Shown here: positions 24,979 to 35,737 of the stretch, piece after piece
How positions within the stretch are numbered: position 1 is the first letter of the stretch
Layout of the letters: every line of letters starts with the position of its first letter
Assembly (NCBI GenBank): GCA_014058105.1
Contig: JACGCM010001976.1
Span: forward strand, 1,473,001 to 1,537,000
DNA: 64,000 nucleotides
Direction of reading: 5' to 3'
Origin: Kingdonia uniflora
Lineage: Eukaryota > Streptophyta > Magnoliopsida > Ranunculales > Circaeasteraceae
Translations under genes and position numbers: made by a program
Notes under the pieces: model-generated
Databases searched by the model: none
What the model saw: only the letters and a program-made list of their open reading frames with translations
What the model was told of the DNA's origin: nothing

Positions 24979-26420
24979 ATGGGAAGATCCAAGTATTCTA
25001 ACGCGATTAGGCTTGATGTGGAAAAGTTCGATGGGAAGATTAATTTTGGATTGTGGCAAATACAAATCCAAGATATCTTGATTCAAGGCAGGTTATGCAA
25101 GGCACGGAAAGGGAAGCCTATACCTAAAACTCCTGTTGAAGGTATAGCGGCCCAGAAAGTGGACGACGGTGAAGAAGATGACTGGGAAGATCTGGATTCA
25201 AGGGCTGCGAGTGGGATACGCTTTTGTCTCGCTAAGAACGTTTTGGCAAACGTAGCTGGAAAGAGACCGCAGAGGGTCTTTGGGAAAAGATTGAAAGTTT
25301 GTACCAAACGAAAAGTCTTTCGAATCGCTTATACCTCAAGGAGCGGCTTCATACGCTTAAGATGAATGAGGGTACGAGCGTTGGTGATCACCTAAGTTCT
25401 TTGAACGGGATCGTTTTAGAATTGGAATCAATCAGAGTTAAAATTGAGGATGAAGATAAGGCGCTTCAACTCATATGGTATCTTCCATCTTCCTTCAAGC
25501 ATCTTCAACCTACGTTGATGTATGGGAATGAAACCTTGAGTTTTGAGGAGGTTACAAGTACGCTTCTTTCCGAGGAGAGAAGACTTAAGGGTAGCGAATC
25601 CTTTGGGGAAAACTCTGTAATGGTGGTTAGTGGGAAGAAAAGCTTTAATAGGTTCAGAAAGGGAACTTGTTGAAGTTGTGGTCAATCGGGTCATTATAGA
25701 TCGGATTGCAAAGCGGGGAAAGGTAATTGAGCAAGTTCGGCAAGAGGCTCCGAAAGTGACACTAACAAATTGGTAACGGTTACTAGCAATGATGGTGATG
25801 AGGCACTCCTCGTGGTGGCCGCTGATGGTTCTCGCCACTATAGAGGATGGGTGTTTGATAGTACGGCTACAATGCATGTATGCGCACACAAGGCATGGTT
25901 CGACAATTATGCAAGGTGTGAGGGTAGCAAGTTTGTGTTGACGAGCGATGGCTCTCGAAGGCCGATTTCGGGAGTGGGTGATATTCGTGTGAGGATGTTC
26001 GATGGACGCATCGTAGTTCTTCATGATGTTCAACATGTGTCGAGCATGACTCATAATCTAATTTCACTTTCCAAGTTAGATAATGAGGGTTACAATTACT
26101 CTGGGCGAGGTGGAGTAATAAAAGTTTATCAGAAATTTTCTTTGATCATGAAGGGAGTTCTAAGCGGGAACTTGTATGCATTGGTTGGTAAATCAATGGG
26201 TGGAGATGTGAAGGTTGCATGTACCAAGGGAGCTATGGAGATTTCTCGAAAGGTGAATTTAGTTCAAGGTGGAGCAATGGCACGCTCTACAAAGATGATC
26301 AGAAAGTGGGTTCCGATTGGTAGGTCTAGGAAAAACCTAGACTCGTGTAATTCTCTTAATTGAGAAGCGACAAGGATACACGACGAATGCAGCAGAAGAA
26401 ACAATTTTATCGCAGAGGTG
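24979..26420 (+). pseudogene. Broken Copia gag-protease of the 24.3-kb element
   Basis: The frame from ATG 24979 reads MGRSKYSNAIRLDVEKFDG and NFGLWQIQIQD, a Copia gag start. It shifts frame near 25262-25275 and continues as LYQTKSLSNRLYLKERLHTL, a UBN2-type gag. The CCHC knuckle (C-x-S-C-G-x3-G-H-x4-D-C, 25668-25712) is interrupted by TGA at 25671, where Trp is expected. The following segment has WVFDSTATMHVCAHKAWF, where a functional protease would have D-S-G at the active site, and then LYALVG typical of the pre-integrase region. The coding sequence stops at 26361, before any integrase. It cannot make a working polyprotein. Confidence 0.85.
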
Positions 26421-26425
26421 GAGAT

Positions 26426-27040
26426 TGTTAGGAATACGGTTCAAAACTGGGAAAGTCGTTCGAACGAGTTGAAAGTCGTTCGAACGAAAATAACGCTTGA
26501 GCCAAAATTCCAGGGGATTGTCTAATTCGTTCGAACGACCTCATGACTCGTTCGAACGACTTTGGCTCTGTTTGTTTGTTTCTAAATTCGTTTTGAAGGG
26601 GATTTGATCCAAAGCGATGGATTATCTCGTGATGTGTATTTCAGAGATGATCTAATGGAAAGTCTATAAATAGAGAGTGTATGTTAAAGGCCTATGCACT
26701 GTGAGAAAGAGTTAGAGAGAGAAAATGGAGAAATCTAGGGTTTAGCTCTGGAGAGGTTTCTTGGGTTTTCTTTCTAGGGTTTATTGCTGGGATTATCTGT
26801 AAGGGTAGATGTGAGGTTTGAGTAATCTTTGTAACTTCTTGTAACCCTTAGTGTGATAATATATTTGTCGTGCTTGTCGGGGGTGGTTTTGATCCTGTTT
26901 AGGGTTTCCACCTAATTAAACCTTATGTAGTGTTTTTATTACTTTGGATTCGAATTCTCTTTGGTTAGGGTTGATTCTTCGAGTTCTTGTTGATCGTATT
27001 GTGCTTCCGCGTGCGATTTTCTCCCTCGGGTTTTCCAACA
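26426..27040 (+). repeat. Right LTR of the gag-only Copia
   Basis: 615 bp, TG...CA, closely matching the left LTR. All four TTCGAA palindromes are kept at 26456, 26476, 26527 and 26548. Confidence 0.92.
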
Positions 27041-27691
27041 TATACATAAGAGAATACAAACATTGGATAATTATGAGCCAAAACTAGGAAGAACTTCATG
27101 TTTCTCACAAAAATTAACATAGTTAAGTCTTAAAGTTATTATTTAACATCACAACAAAATATAGAGTATCTTCGATGTTCCTCACAACTGATCAAAACTT
27201 TGGAGATTTATCATTTACGAGTTGAGGATTATAGGCAATTTAACGCTCAATTGAGCCAGCTGAGGATCAAAAGCAATTTAACCCTCACTTCTGCATTAAG
27301 CCACAACTGAAAGCATGTCTTTAGAATTAGGTTGAAATGAAGCCAGCTAGTTTTGATAGGTATGTATAAGAAGAAGAAAAGTTGATGGACATATGGAGGT
27401 TGAAATGAAGTTTTGAAGGCAGGACTGCAAGAGAGTAGAAAATAACATGTCTTCTTTAGAGTTCATAAATCATAATTAGGTTTAACTTGTATGTAAGGGT
27501 ATTCACGTCATATCATGTATAATTGAGTCGGGTACCCGCCCCATTTATTTAAGCCTAAAACCAGACACGCCCCATTAAATAAATTTTTTTTTTGTAAACC
27601 AAACCCGCCCCGTACCCGTTATAGTCATACCAAACCCGCCTCATAAAGAGCGGGTCCCCAGTGGGGCGGGTTAAATTGTCAGCCTTAGGGA

Positions 27692-28049
27692 AAACTTGTT
27701 GACCCAGTAGCTCAACTACTATATTAATGTGGAAACTTGTTGACCAAGTACCTTAACGGCTATATTCATGTAGAAACTTGCTGACCAAGTAGCTCAACAA
27801 CTATATTCATGCGGAAACTTGCTGACCAAGTAGCTCAACGGTTATATTCATGTGGAAACTTATTGACCAAGTAGCTTAACGGCTATATTCATGTGGAAAT
27901 TTGTTGACCAAGTAGCTCAACAACTATATTCATGTGGAAACTTGTTTACCAAGTAGCTCAACGGCTATATTCATGTGGAAACTTGTTTACCAAGTAGCTC
28001 AACGGTTATATTCATGTGTAAACTTATTTACCAAGTAGCTCAACGGTTA
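27692..28049 (+). repeat. Left 41-bp tandem array of the Harbinger element
   Basis: Nine units start AAACTT[G/A]TT[G/T] at 27692, 27733, 27774, 27815, 27856, 27897, 27938, 27979 and 28020, strictly 41 bp apart. Unit core: ACCAAGTAGCTCAACGGCTA, then TATTCATGTGG. The reverse complement of the same unit forms the right array at 31258-31420. Small open frames here are by-products of the repeat. Confidence 0.95.
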
Positions 28050-28199
28050 GTTTTTTCCATCTATAATGGTCATTCATCTTCTATACTCTATGCTATTAAT
28101 CTTCTACACTTTCCTCTCTCCTTAGCTTACAAGCAAAACCACCATACCATCCTCAAACTCCCAATATAATTCTCAAAACTACTTTCAATCCTTCAATAC

Positions 28200-29580
28200 G
28201 AACCAACAAGGAAATGTATTTCCAATGCAATTCGGCGCATATGATTTATCGCAAATGCCTAACCCTTCCTAATATCGTGATCGCCATGTTCGATAACTAT
28301 TCCTGCCACACGACAATCAATTTTAATCTCAAACCCAAGGATATTATCCTTATTACCAAAACCAAGGATATTACCCTCAATTTGATCGTCATACGGGCAC
28401 GTACTCTCAACCGGGGAATCCATATTTTTCATCTCACGTCAGTGGAAGTTTGAGCACCATACCGATGAGAGGTACACAAGGTTTAAATTATTTAAACCTT
28501 AATACATCAGCGGTTGTATCTCTGGGCATCTCTCTGGTTCTCACGATAAGTAATATGCGCGAAAAGGCGAAGCCGAAAGAAAGACGACACCGACACCTAT
28601 TGTAGTTGAGGTTGAGGATGAAGTTGATGACGACAAAGAAAAATACAATAATTCCAAAAATTGGTCGTCTGATGACTTCGTGAATCTTGCATGCGCTTGG
28701 TCCCAAGTGTCTCAAAACCTCGCTACCACGAACAGCCAAAAAGCCACTACATTTTGGTTCAAGGTGCATGACCAATTCAATTCATTCTATAATGACCAAT
28801 CGATGTGACGATCATACAACGATGTTAATTGCGCGTATAAGAGGTGGCTCAATAAGGATTGTTCGATTTTTAGAGGCATCATTCAAGACCCCGAAAGTCG
28901 ACATTTTACCAACATTGTAACAGGCGACTTCGTAAGTTTTTTTTTTATCATTTCATTAATTTTTTTAGGTAAATCATACTCATTAGAATTTGAAACTTGA
29001 TTTCTAGGAACGTATGGCATACGAGACATTAAAAAAACTACAAAAAAACCATTTACATTTGGGGAGGCTTACAAAGTCTTAGAGCATTGCCCAAAATGGT
29101 CACAAATTTAGAACATCGGGCAACCCAGCCGCAACGTCGCTAGTAAATCAAATTTTAACGATAGCCCGGGTACTTTTGGCATCGATCCCTCTACACCTAC
29201 TTCTGGCACTCCAAATATCATAATTCCAGATGATTCTACCAACATGGATGCGCCACTATATGCTTGTGGAGAAGTACGATCGGACGGCAAAAAAAAATAC
29301 AAGACAAAAGAAGCGGCAAAGTCAATTATAGGTTTTTTGGGGAAGATGTTTGAAACGACGACAAACATGATGACGGTATGGAATACGAGAGACGAGTAGA
29401 AGAAAGTAGAAAAAGAAGCTAGAGCTAGAGCACGAAAGGAACAAGAGTTGACTAGAGAGGCAGAGATTCAAAGGAGGCGTGAAGCGAAGCTAACAAGAAA
29501 TAAAGTCATCGAAGAAGCACATTTGGTTAAGGTGATGACAACGAACCCAACTAACCTACTACCGACACAAATGCGTTAGA
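28200..29580 (+). pseudogene. Myb/SANT-like accessory protein gene of the Harbinger element (broken)
   Basis: Frames read through stops give a Gln/Tyr/Pro-rich N-terminus (NQQGNVFPMQFGAYDLSQMP, then GYYPYYQNQGYYPQFDRH), then a trihelix/Myb-like domain at about 28650-28900 with KNWSSDDFVNLACAWSQVSQ, ATTFWFKVHDQFN, CAYKRWLNKDCSIFRGI. After an intron-like gap (AGGCGACTTCG|GTAAGT-like at about 28930) a second part resembles the family C-terminus, ending in a charged helix (AREQELTREAEIQRRREAKL-like, about 29430-29500). In active PIF/Harbinger elements this protein helps import and DNA binding of the transposase. Stops and frameshifts make it inactive. Exon limits are approximate. Confidence 0.75.
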
Positions 29581-29824
29581 TGAAGAAGCAAATTAAACTT
29601 TATTCGAAGAAATTGAAGGAGCAGTGCCCAAGTGATGACGACGTTTCTAGTGATAAAGATTAATGTAATCATTAACATTAATAGTAGTTCTTAAGTTCTA
29701 TGTTATTTTATTATTTGAATAAAATTGTTATCAATCGTAAGTATTCCGCAAAACATACTTCAATCAAGTAGAGAAAATTCATTACAACTTCAACATAAAA
29801 CTACAAACTTCGAAACAAAATACA

Positions 29825-31162
29825 TTACTCCACCCCTTTTTTATTCCAGAAATGCGTGACAAGTTTATTTCGTAATTGAAAATGAGCACCTTCATTTCTA
29901 ATTTCATGAATCTTCTCGATGTACTGTGCTATAGTGTTTATCGCGTGTCTTGGATTTAACGTCTCCTTCCAAGTATCCATAATTTTTTTAAACTTGGGAT
30001 CAATATTCACTTGTCAGATGTAAGTATGACGTTCATCTTCGACGATCATATTGCGCATGATTATACATGCGTACATAACATTTGCTAGATCACTAGGCTT
30101 CTAAAATCGCGTACCATGCGCTAATATTTCTATCCTAGCTTGTAATACCCCAAAAACACACTCTACGTCTTTCCAGCATGTTTCTTGCATCTTTGCAAAA
30201 TATCTTTCGACATCGTTGGACGAATTTCTTATGGTTTAAACAATTGTTTGCCATTTTGGATAGACTTCATTCGCTAAATAATACCCCCATAGTGTGCGGG
30301 ACTGTGCCTATATTGTAATTGCATGGCGGCACAACTCCATTAAACAAATTGTTGAAAATCCACCCTTGATGCAAGGCATTCACGTCGTTATTAGAACCGG
30401 ACACCCCAAATAATGTATGTCATATCCAAAAATATTGCGATGCAACCACTTTTAAAATCACCGTCAGGATTTTCTTATACCCGGTATATTGTCCTGCCCA
30501 CCCGGTAGGACAATTCTTCCATTTCCAATGCATATAATCTAAACTACATAACATCCCTGGGAAGCCTCACGGTCATTCACTTCTAGCAAGTGTAATGTAT
30601 CATTTTTATCGGGAGATCTAAGGTATTAAGCTTTGAATAGTGTTATAACTTTTTGCAAAATTCTTTCAACCTCAAATTACCCGTAGACTCTCCAATCCGA
30701 ACGTATTTGTCTTGGGTGTCTGCGCTCGTATCATAACATAACATGCAAAATGCGCACGTTATCTTTTGGTACGACGATAATCCCATCTTCTTAGCAACAT
30801 TTTCTCTTTGAATAAAATAGGGGTTCATAGAAATAACTTGATCATGAAGACATTGATATACACCTTCGCTCATACGAAATTGACAACGAAATGGGATACC
30901 TTTGAAGACTGGGTTAACACCAAAATAATCCCGATTAAGGCTAAACTTACCAAATTTATGATCATGACCTTTCTGCTTGTCAATCCTTTTCATTTTACTA
31001 CCGCCCCGCCTCCGTGATGATGTCGCCACTTGCTTCTTTTTTTTCATCTTCTTCCATCTTCATGAGAACCTTGTTATACTCAAGCATCATAATAATTTGA
31101 CGTTGGAAGAGCTTTTCACTTTCGGACGATGATGACAAGGCTGAAAATGATAGGTCAGACAT
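29825..31162 (-). pseudogene. PIF/Harbinger (HARBI1-like) DDE transposase, broken
   Basis: The ATG at 31162 opens MSDLSFSALSSSSESEKLFQ. A run of eight A residues at about 31040 then shifts the frame; the next open part (31047-30643) reads DYFGVNPVFKGIPFRCQFRM and YVRIGESTGNLRLKEFCKKL, classic for this transposase. Further segments follow in other frames: MHWKWKNCPTGW-type sequence with the first catalytic Asp region (about 30545-30500), GVSGSNNDVNALHQG-type with the second Asp (about 30410-30370), KDVECVFGVLQAR with the third acidic residue (about 30170-30130), and the C-terminus IRNEGAHFQLRNKLVTHFWN (29910-29850). Multiple stops show it is inactive. Its start lies inside the right terminal region, pointing inward. 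Confidence 0.85.
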
Positions 31163-31257
31163 GATTGGGCAAAATTGGTAATAAGATAATAGAGTTGAGT
31201 GCAGAAGAGTAAGAAAATAGAGTGTACAAGATGAATGGTTTTTATAGATGAAAAAAA

Positions 31258-31420
31258 CTAGCCGTTGAACTTCTTGTCAAACAAGTTTGGCCAACAAACT
31301 AGCCGTTGAGCTTCTTGTCAAACAAGTTTGGCCAACAAACTAGCCGTTGAGCTGCTTGCCAAACAAGTTTGCCCAAAAATATGGCCGTTGAGGTTCTTGT
31401 TGAACAAGTATGCTCAAAAC
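31258..31420 (-). repeat. Right 41-bp tandem array of the Harbinger element
   Basis: Four units with TAGCCGTTGAGCTTCTTGTC, then AAACAAGTTTGGCCAACAAAC, the GCCGTTGA core recurring every 41 bp (31261, 31302, 31343, 31384). This is the inverted counterpart of 27692-28049, with four units against nine. Confidence 0.92.
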
Positions 31421-31640
31421 TATAGGCCCTCCGATCACCAAACAAAAAAACCAAGTATGGAGATAAGAAGGATAAAATTTTCATGCAGGCTCTAGCCGCA
31501 CAGTTCAGAACTGCGCAACATGAACTAGTCGTTAAACAACTTTGAGTCCTAACTGTTCACGTGTCTCCATCATGAGCGTACACTCTACGTGCATTTCTGA
31601 AGTGCGGGGCAAGGGAGCTAGTTAAAGTTTCACAAGTGTC

Positions 31641-32110
31641 ACCATTCTATTGGGTTAAACTCTATGCTCAACTTAGAAGTGTGGGGCATCAATCCACCAA
31701 AAATCTACCCAGAGGATGGAGAGACCACCATCGAGGTGGGATTGGGGTGGACAGCTCAGCAGATCCACCTAGCTGTTGTGGGGTGGATTGGGGTGGAAGT
31801 GGGTGAAGGATAAAATTTACCTTGCCACCTCATCCTTCACCTAGCTGCTGCAGATGTTCTTATAGCAATAACAAATTATGATAATATTTGTCACACGGCT
31901 CATCAGGCCCAACCATCGGGTGTACGATGGTACAGGGCCCCCAAAAAAAAATCTAAACCCAACCCAAACCCAGTTAAAATTGACAACAAAACCAAACCCA
32001 TTATTCAACTTACAACTTACAAGGCACAAACCAAATACCCAACTTCTCTTACGCTTTTATCTCTCATAGCCAAACCAAATACCAAGCTGTGGGGGAGGGA
32101 TTTGTGTCTC
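31641..32110. other. Intergenic DNA between the Harbinger element and the PMD pseudogene
   Basis: Contains imperfect GGGTGGATTGGGGTGG repeats (31727-31800) and a CTGCTGCAGATGTTCTTA stretch at about 31847 that resembles a Tourist-type MITE end, but no partner end was found. No gene. Confidence 0.4.
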
Positions 32111-32119
32111 TTGAGTAGA

Positions 32120-33822
32120 AAAATCTCTAGTGGGAAACTCAACATGTGAAAAAATAACTCCGGCTGTCAAAGCGTCAAGGCCTGGGATGTTAATATTGCC
32201 ACACCTCGCAATGTTCGACATAAGTGCACCATGTGAGACATGCCTCTAGTAGGCATCATAGTCGACATGGTGACCCACAATATAATGTTGTGCTTCGATC
32301 CAACCCGCTGCTCGGAGGGAACGAACCACATCGAGACTCGGGAAGCAATGGAGTTTCTCTGGAGGGTCATAAGGCACTGCCCGATGTTCTAGTTGACCCC
32401 AGTAACGGTCCCCAAGATACCACACATATCCACCAAATGGGATTTGCAGAAGTACTCTTTTATGACTGATATTACCGACGATGATTACCTTCCGCTTTAG
32501 TGCATCCTTCATATTTCTAAAGGGGTCCCATTGCATGTTATTGATTGTACTCAAATCCAGTTGTTGCCTCATCAATGCTAGATGATGCTTCGCCTTATTT
32601 CCTATAAGTTTTTGTCTTTTAATGTGCCAGACTGACATCCTTGGCCAAAAATCATCCAACCTGTTATCTATCAAGATATGATGGCCTATCTGATAATACT
32701 CGTAACACTGATACTGCAGAAGATAAAAAAATATTAATTTTCTAAATAAACTTAAATACACAAAAAATAAATAACTAGAACTATTAATTAAAAATATTAT
32801 ACCTCGATTATTTGGAAAAGGCCGCCGATGTATTTCACCTTCTGTTTCGATGCTTGGTCAAGGCAGTAGTAGAGATGTCCTAATATAGCGGAGCCAAAGT
32901 CGATCGTAGGTTCTTTTTTTTCCTATGATAGCAATTGGGCCCAACAACTCTCATCGAGCTCAACTCTTCGAGTTCCCAAATAAGACACCTCCAAAGTACA
33001 ATAACATAAATGCCCTAAAGATTGTATTAGTATTAGTCGGATCTTTGATGTTTACTCTGTTATGGTTAAGGTAAGTCCGGAGGTGGGCAAAACTAATACA
33101 TACCTTTTCATAATCTTTAAGCTCCATATCGGGAAATTTTTTTAAGGCGTTACCATATTTCGTGTATGACTCATCCAATACCATCGACTCTCCTGTCCCG
33201 ATACCTATCCCGGTATACACCGTAAAATCTCTAGGAGTGATCCCTAGCTCTCCACGGTAAAATGTGTGAGTGGTTGCCCACCAACGCTCAACCATCGAAA
33301 CTATTATTTGGTTGTTGGAGTTCCCAATTTTGCAATAAAATAAACTCATCAAATTGGTAGCCTTTAATTTCTGCTTCAAGTGAGGTACCTCAATAAGAAT
33401 TAAATACATTTTGCGGAGCTTGACTAACACCGATCTACATTTAAATTTAGCTCGAGCCTGTAACAATATTAATAAACACAAATAAAAACATCTAAACTAA
33501 ATTCTACCGGAAGTAAATACTTTAAAATAATTATAAAACCAATAATTTACTAATTTACATTGTTTCAACTTACCGATGTATTAGCAACTGATGTGGACAA
33601 ATGACCCTTCCCATCCGATTGTGTGAGTCGCTGAAAGTCACGTGGTTCATAATTTTGTGGGAGAGGTGGAGAAGGTTCGGTGGAGATATTGAGTTCCTCG
33701 TAAGTGATTTTCCGCTTCTTGCCCGATAAATATCGCATTTGGGAAACATATTCTTCGCCTTCATCAGACTCGAATTCCTCCTCATCGGCGGTTCCATCGT
33801 ATTCTTCCTCCGCTGGCGACAT
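32120..33822 (-). pseudogene. Plant mobile domain (PMD, MAIN-like) gene copy 1, broken
   Basis: The first exon, 33822-33574, encodes MSPAEEEYDGTADEEEFESD and an acidic leader. Donor TCG|GTAAGT and acceptor TTGTTACAG (exon from 33457) join in phase 0 to the PMD domain with MVERWWATTHTF, LGITPRDFTVYTGIGIG and FRAFMLLYFGGVLF. A frameshift near 32965 and a stop follow, then EKKEPTIDFGSAILGHLYYC. A later exon (32720-32246) reads DRYWGQLEHRAVPYDPPEKL, CFPSLDVVRSLRAAGW and HYIVGHHVDYDAY, then TAG where a conserved Trp is expected, then RHVSHGALMS. PMD proteins are either host silencing factors (MAIN, MAIL) or transposon cargo. The breaks and TE surroundings favour a transposon-derived copy. Confidence 0.75.
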
Positions 33823-34477
33823 CGTCAAATCCTGCATGAAAGTTAAATACCAATTTATATAATGACCACCATAAAACCAATTTATATAAACTAAGCGAAA
33901 ACTTGACAATAACAAGGAATCTTGTAAGGATGTTTATAGACTAGAAATGCAAGACAATTCAAGAATGAATCAAATACTCCAAAAAGATTCCTTGAGGTAG
34001 ATGATGGCTAACAATATTGAAAAGAACTCCCAAATGACCACTAATTAATTAAAATCTTTACTTGCAAGGTAAGCAAGGGGTATACTTGTGGGAGTAAGCA
34101 GTTGCTATATTGCATTAGCTTGGACTATATGGAAGAACCATAGAACACAAACATACAAGGATAAACGAAGTTAACAACCATAAAACCATATAACAACAAA
34201 CTGCTATATTCCTACCTAGGACTAAATGACCATATTAAACAAAGCAAAGTTAAAAATTGGATTTCTGCTGTATTGAATCTTCCAACAAATTCCACAAATT
34301 TCATAATATGGAAACAAACTAATCCAAATGAAGCAACAACACTATAATCTTCCAAGTGAAGTTAAAAGTTTCATAAACGAACAAATGAAGCAAAAACACT
34401 ATAATCCAACAAACGAAGAAACAACAAATGAATCAAACAGGTGTGATTATAAATAAGCCAATAATCCTCAAATCAGG

Positions 34478-34605
34478 TTCAACAAATTCAAGAGTTGGTT
34501 AAAGAGTTGTTCAACAAATTCAAGGCAAATTCCAACAAATTTCACTTATCCAACAAATTCAACAAATTCTAACAAATTCCAACAACTAATCCAACAAATT
34601 CTACC
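34478..34605. repeat. Degenerate (CAACAAATTC)n repeat
   Basis: CAACAAATTC or AACAAATTCC recurs about ten times with small changes. Low-complexity; no function seen. Confidence 0.8.
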
Positions 34606-34827
34606 ATGCAATCAAATACTCTAAATCACAATATTTACCTAAATTAGAGAGAAAGAGAAAGAGAAAAATAGAGATACATGGGATAGTAAGCTTTTTCCCC
34701 TTTTGATTTGAGAAGAGTAAGGTTTTTTCCCCTTTTGATTTATTTTAATTTGGTTAAAATGTGAGAATTCCCCTTTTGATTTGGCTAAAATGTGAAAAGA
34801 CAGATTCGTATTAAGCTTTCAGACTAT

Positions 34828-34960
34828 CAGGCGCCTAAGACTTGGACGCCTGATTTAAAAAATAATAATAAGTTGGGCGCCTAAGATTTAGGCACCTGTT
34901 TAGAAATATAACAGGCGCGTGTTTAAAAACAGAACAGACGCCCAAGTGTTATGCGCCTAA
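34828..34960. repeat. Cluster of GGCGCC-type motifs upstream of PMD copy 1
   Basis: AGGCGCCTAAGACTTGGACG, GGGCGCCTAAGATTTAGGCA, ACAGGCGCG and GACGCCCAAGTGTTATGCGC occur within 130 bp, alternating in orientation and separated by A/T-rich DNA. A similar cluster lies upstream of PMD copy 3 (62971-63137). Confidence 0.7.
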
Positions 34961-35103
34961 TAGAAATCCAAGTTAGGTACTCTTGAAAGAAGGAAATAGA
35001 GGCAAATCCAAGTCAGTCAGGTACTTTAAAACCAAAAAAAACAGTTAACAGTTTTAAGGGGGACTCTCTATCTTTTTAAGTCTCAAACAAAGCAAAGCAA
35101 ATC

Positions 35104-35234
35104 ATGTTTAGCTCCAGTAAGGAAAAGCTTCATCAAGGAAGAACATCACCAACGCAACCTCTCTGTATCTCAGAGTTGTCTCCTTTCATTCAACTCATGT
35201 TTCATATCGTTCAAGGAAACCCCATTGCGATTCT
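35104..35234 (+). CDS. Possible first exon of an unidentified gene
   Basis: The ATG at 35104 opens 43 codons (MFSSSKEKLHQGRTSPTQPL, then CISELSPFIQLMFHIVQGNP) that end at a good donor, ATTCT|GTAAGTAAG, followed by a (CT)n tract. I do not recognise the protein. No continuation exon is visible downstream, where repeat block A begins, so it may be a truncated gene, a transposon exon, or chance. Confidence 0.25.
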
Positions 35235-35308
35235 GTAAGTAAGCTCTCTCTCTCTCTCTCTCTCTGTCACAGTATAGTATATAGTATTTGATGATGATGT
35301 TTTTGATG

Positions 35309-35455
35309 CCCTTTAATCCACATTACACTATTGATGTGGGAATTGCTAAAATATGAAACTAAACATACCCTTTAATCCACATTACACTATTGATGTGGGA
35401 ATTGCTAAAATATGAAACTAAACATACCCTTTAATCCACATTACACTATTGATGA
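35309..35455. repeat. 2.5-copy 59-bp tandem repeat
   Basis: TTTAATCCACATTACACTAT starts at 35312, 35371 and 35430; the first two units are identical for the full 59 bp. Recent slippage or unequal exchange. Confidence 0.95.
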
Positions 35456-35737
35456 TTCCCAAACCTTTATAGACCTAACAATCTAAAAATCACATCTTTA
35501 TTGTCAATCAAATGACATAAGAACCAAATTTTAATTTCCCATGATCATGATTGTCAATTTTGTATTGCGCGACATGTTCCCCACCTCTCTCTTTCATTAT
35601 TCAGCTCTTAGACCATCCTTATCGCACAAATATAATTACTCTAATCACAAGTATTTCAGCCTGTGTAACTTATTATATAAGGTAAGGACCTATCTATCTC
35701 CTAGCTAACGGAAGGTAAGAACGATGAAAGTTGGACT

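Larger units (their letters stand above)
24325..27040 (+). mobile_element. Gag-only Copia LTR retrotransposon
   Basis: Two LTRs (24325-24937 and 26426-27040) start TGTTAGGAATA and end CAACA; a tRNA-Met type primer site follows the left one, and a purine-rich GAGGTGGAGAT precedes the right one. Flanking bases are CATAC (24320-24324) and TATAC (27041-27045), a 5-bp target duplication with one change. The 1.49-kb interior has gag, a zinc knuckle and a protease-like segment but no integrase, reverse transcriptase or RNase H. It is therefore non-autonomous. LTR similarity is high, so it is fairly young. Confidence 0.9.
24075..27687. mobile_element. Non-autonomous hAT-like element interrupted by a Copia
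   Basis: The ends are TAGGAGTGGAAAT at 24075 and the reverse complement TAAGGCTGACAAT at 27687, fitting the loose hAT terminal consensus. The flanks are GGGAAAAAC (24066-24074) and GGGAAAAC (27688-27695), an 8-bp hAT-size target duplication with one extra A. Both subterminal regions are rich in AACCCGCCCC or GGGGCGGGT motifs. Without the Copia at 24325-27040 the element is about 0.9 kb and non-coding. Confidence 0.7.
23590..31640. mobile_element. PIF/Harbinger element with nested insertions (approximate limits)
   Basis: The element carries a Myb/SANT-like gene on the plus strand (28200-29580) and a Harbinger transposase on the minus strand (29825-31162), the two-gene layout typical of PIF/Harbinger. 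Each flank has a tandem array of the same 41-bp unit in opposite orientation (27692-28049 and 31258-31420), plus unique inverted sequence inside (about 28040-28115 against 31180-31265). Outside the left array lies a hAT-like insertion; the Harbinger terminal sequence resumes to its left, where CTATACTTGGTTTATTTGGT at about 24023 matches the reverse complement of 31433-31455. Both genes are broken, so it is inactive. The outermost ends are not fixed. Confidence 0.65.
33830..35100. other. Upstream flank of PMD copy 1
   Basis: AT-rich DNA without gene-like frames. It holds a CAACAAATTC-rich degenerate repeat (34478-34605) and a cluster of GGCGCCTAAG motifs (34828-34960). Confidence 0.5.

Noticed and set aside
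25428..26054. 208-aa minus-strand open frame
   Set aside because: It is the reverse-strand shadow of the Copia gag-protease region, whose plus-strand reading shows real motifs.
24355..26559. TTCGAA palindromes as heat-shock elements
   Set aside because: Heat-shock elements need TTC and GAA blocks separated by two bases (TTCnnGAA); here they abut, so the resemblance is superficial.
27692..28049. CRISPR-like regular repeat array
   Set aside because: Units abut as 41-bp tandem repeats without unique spacers, the DNA is from a plant genome, and the array is mirrored at the other end of a transposon.
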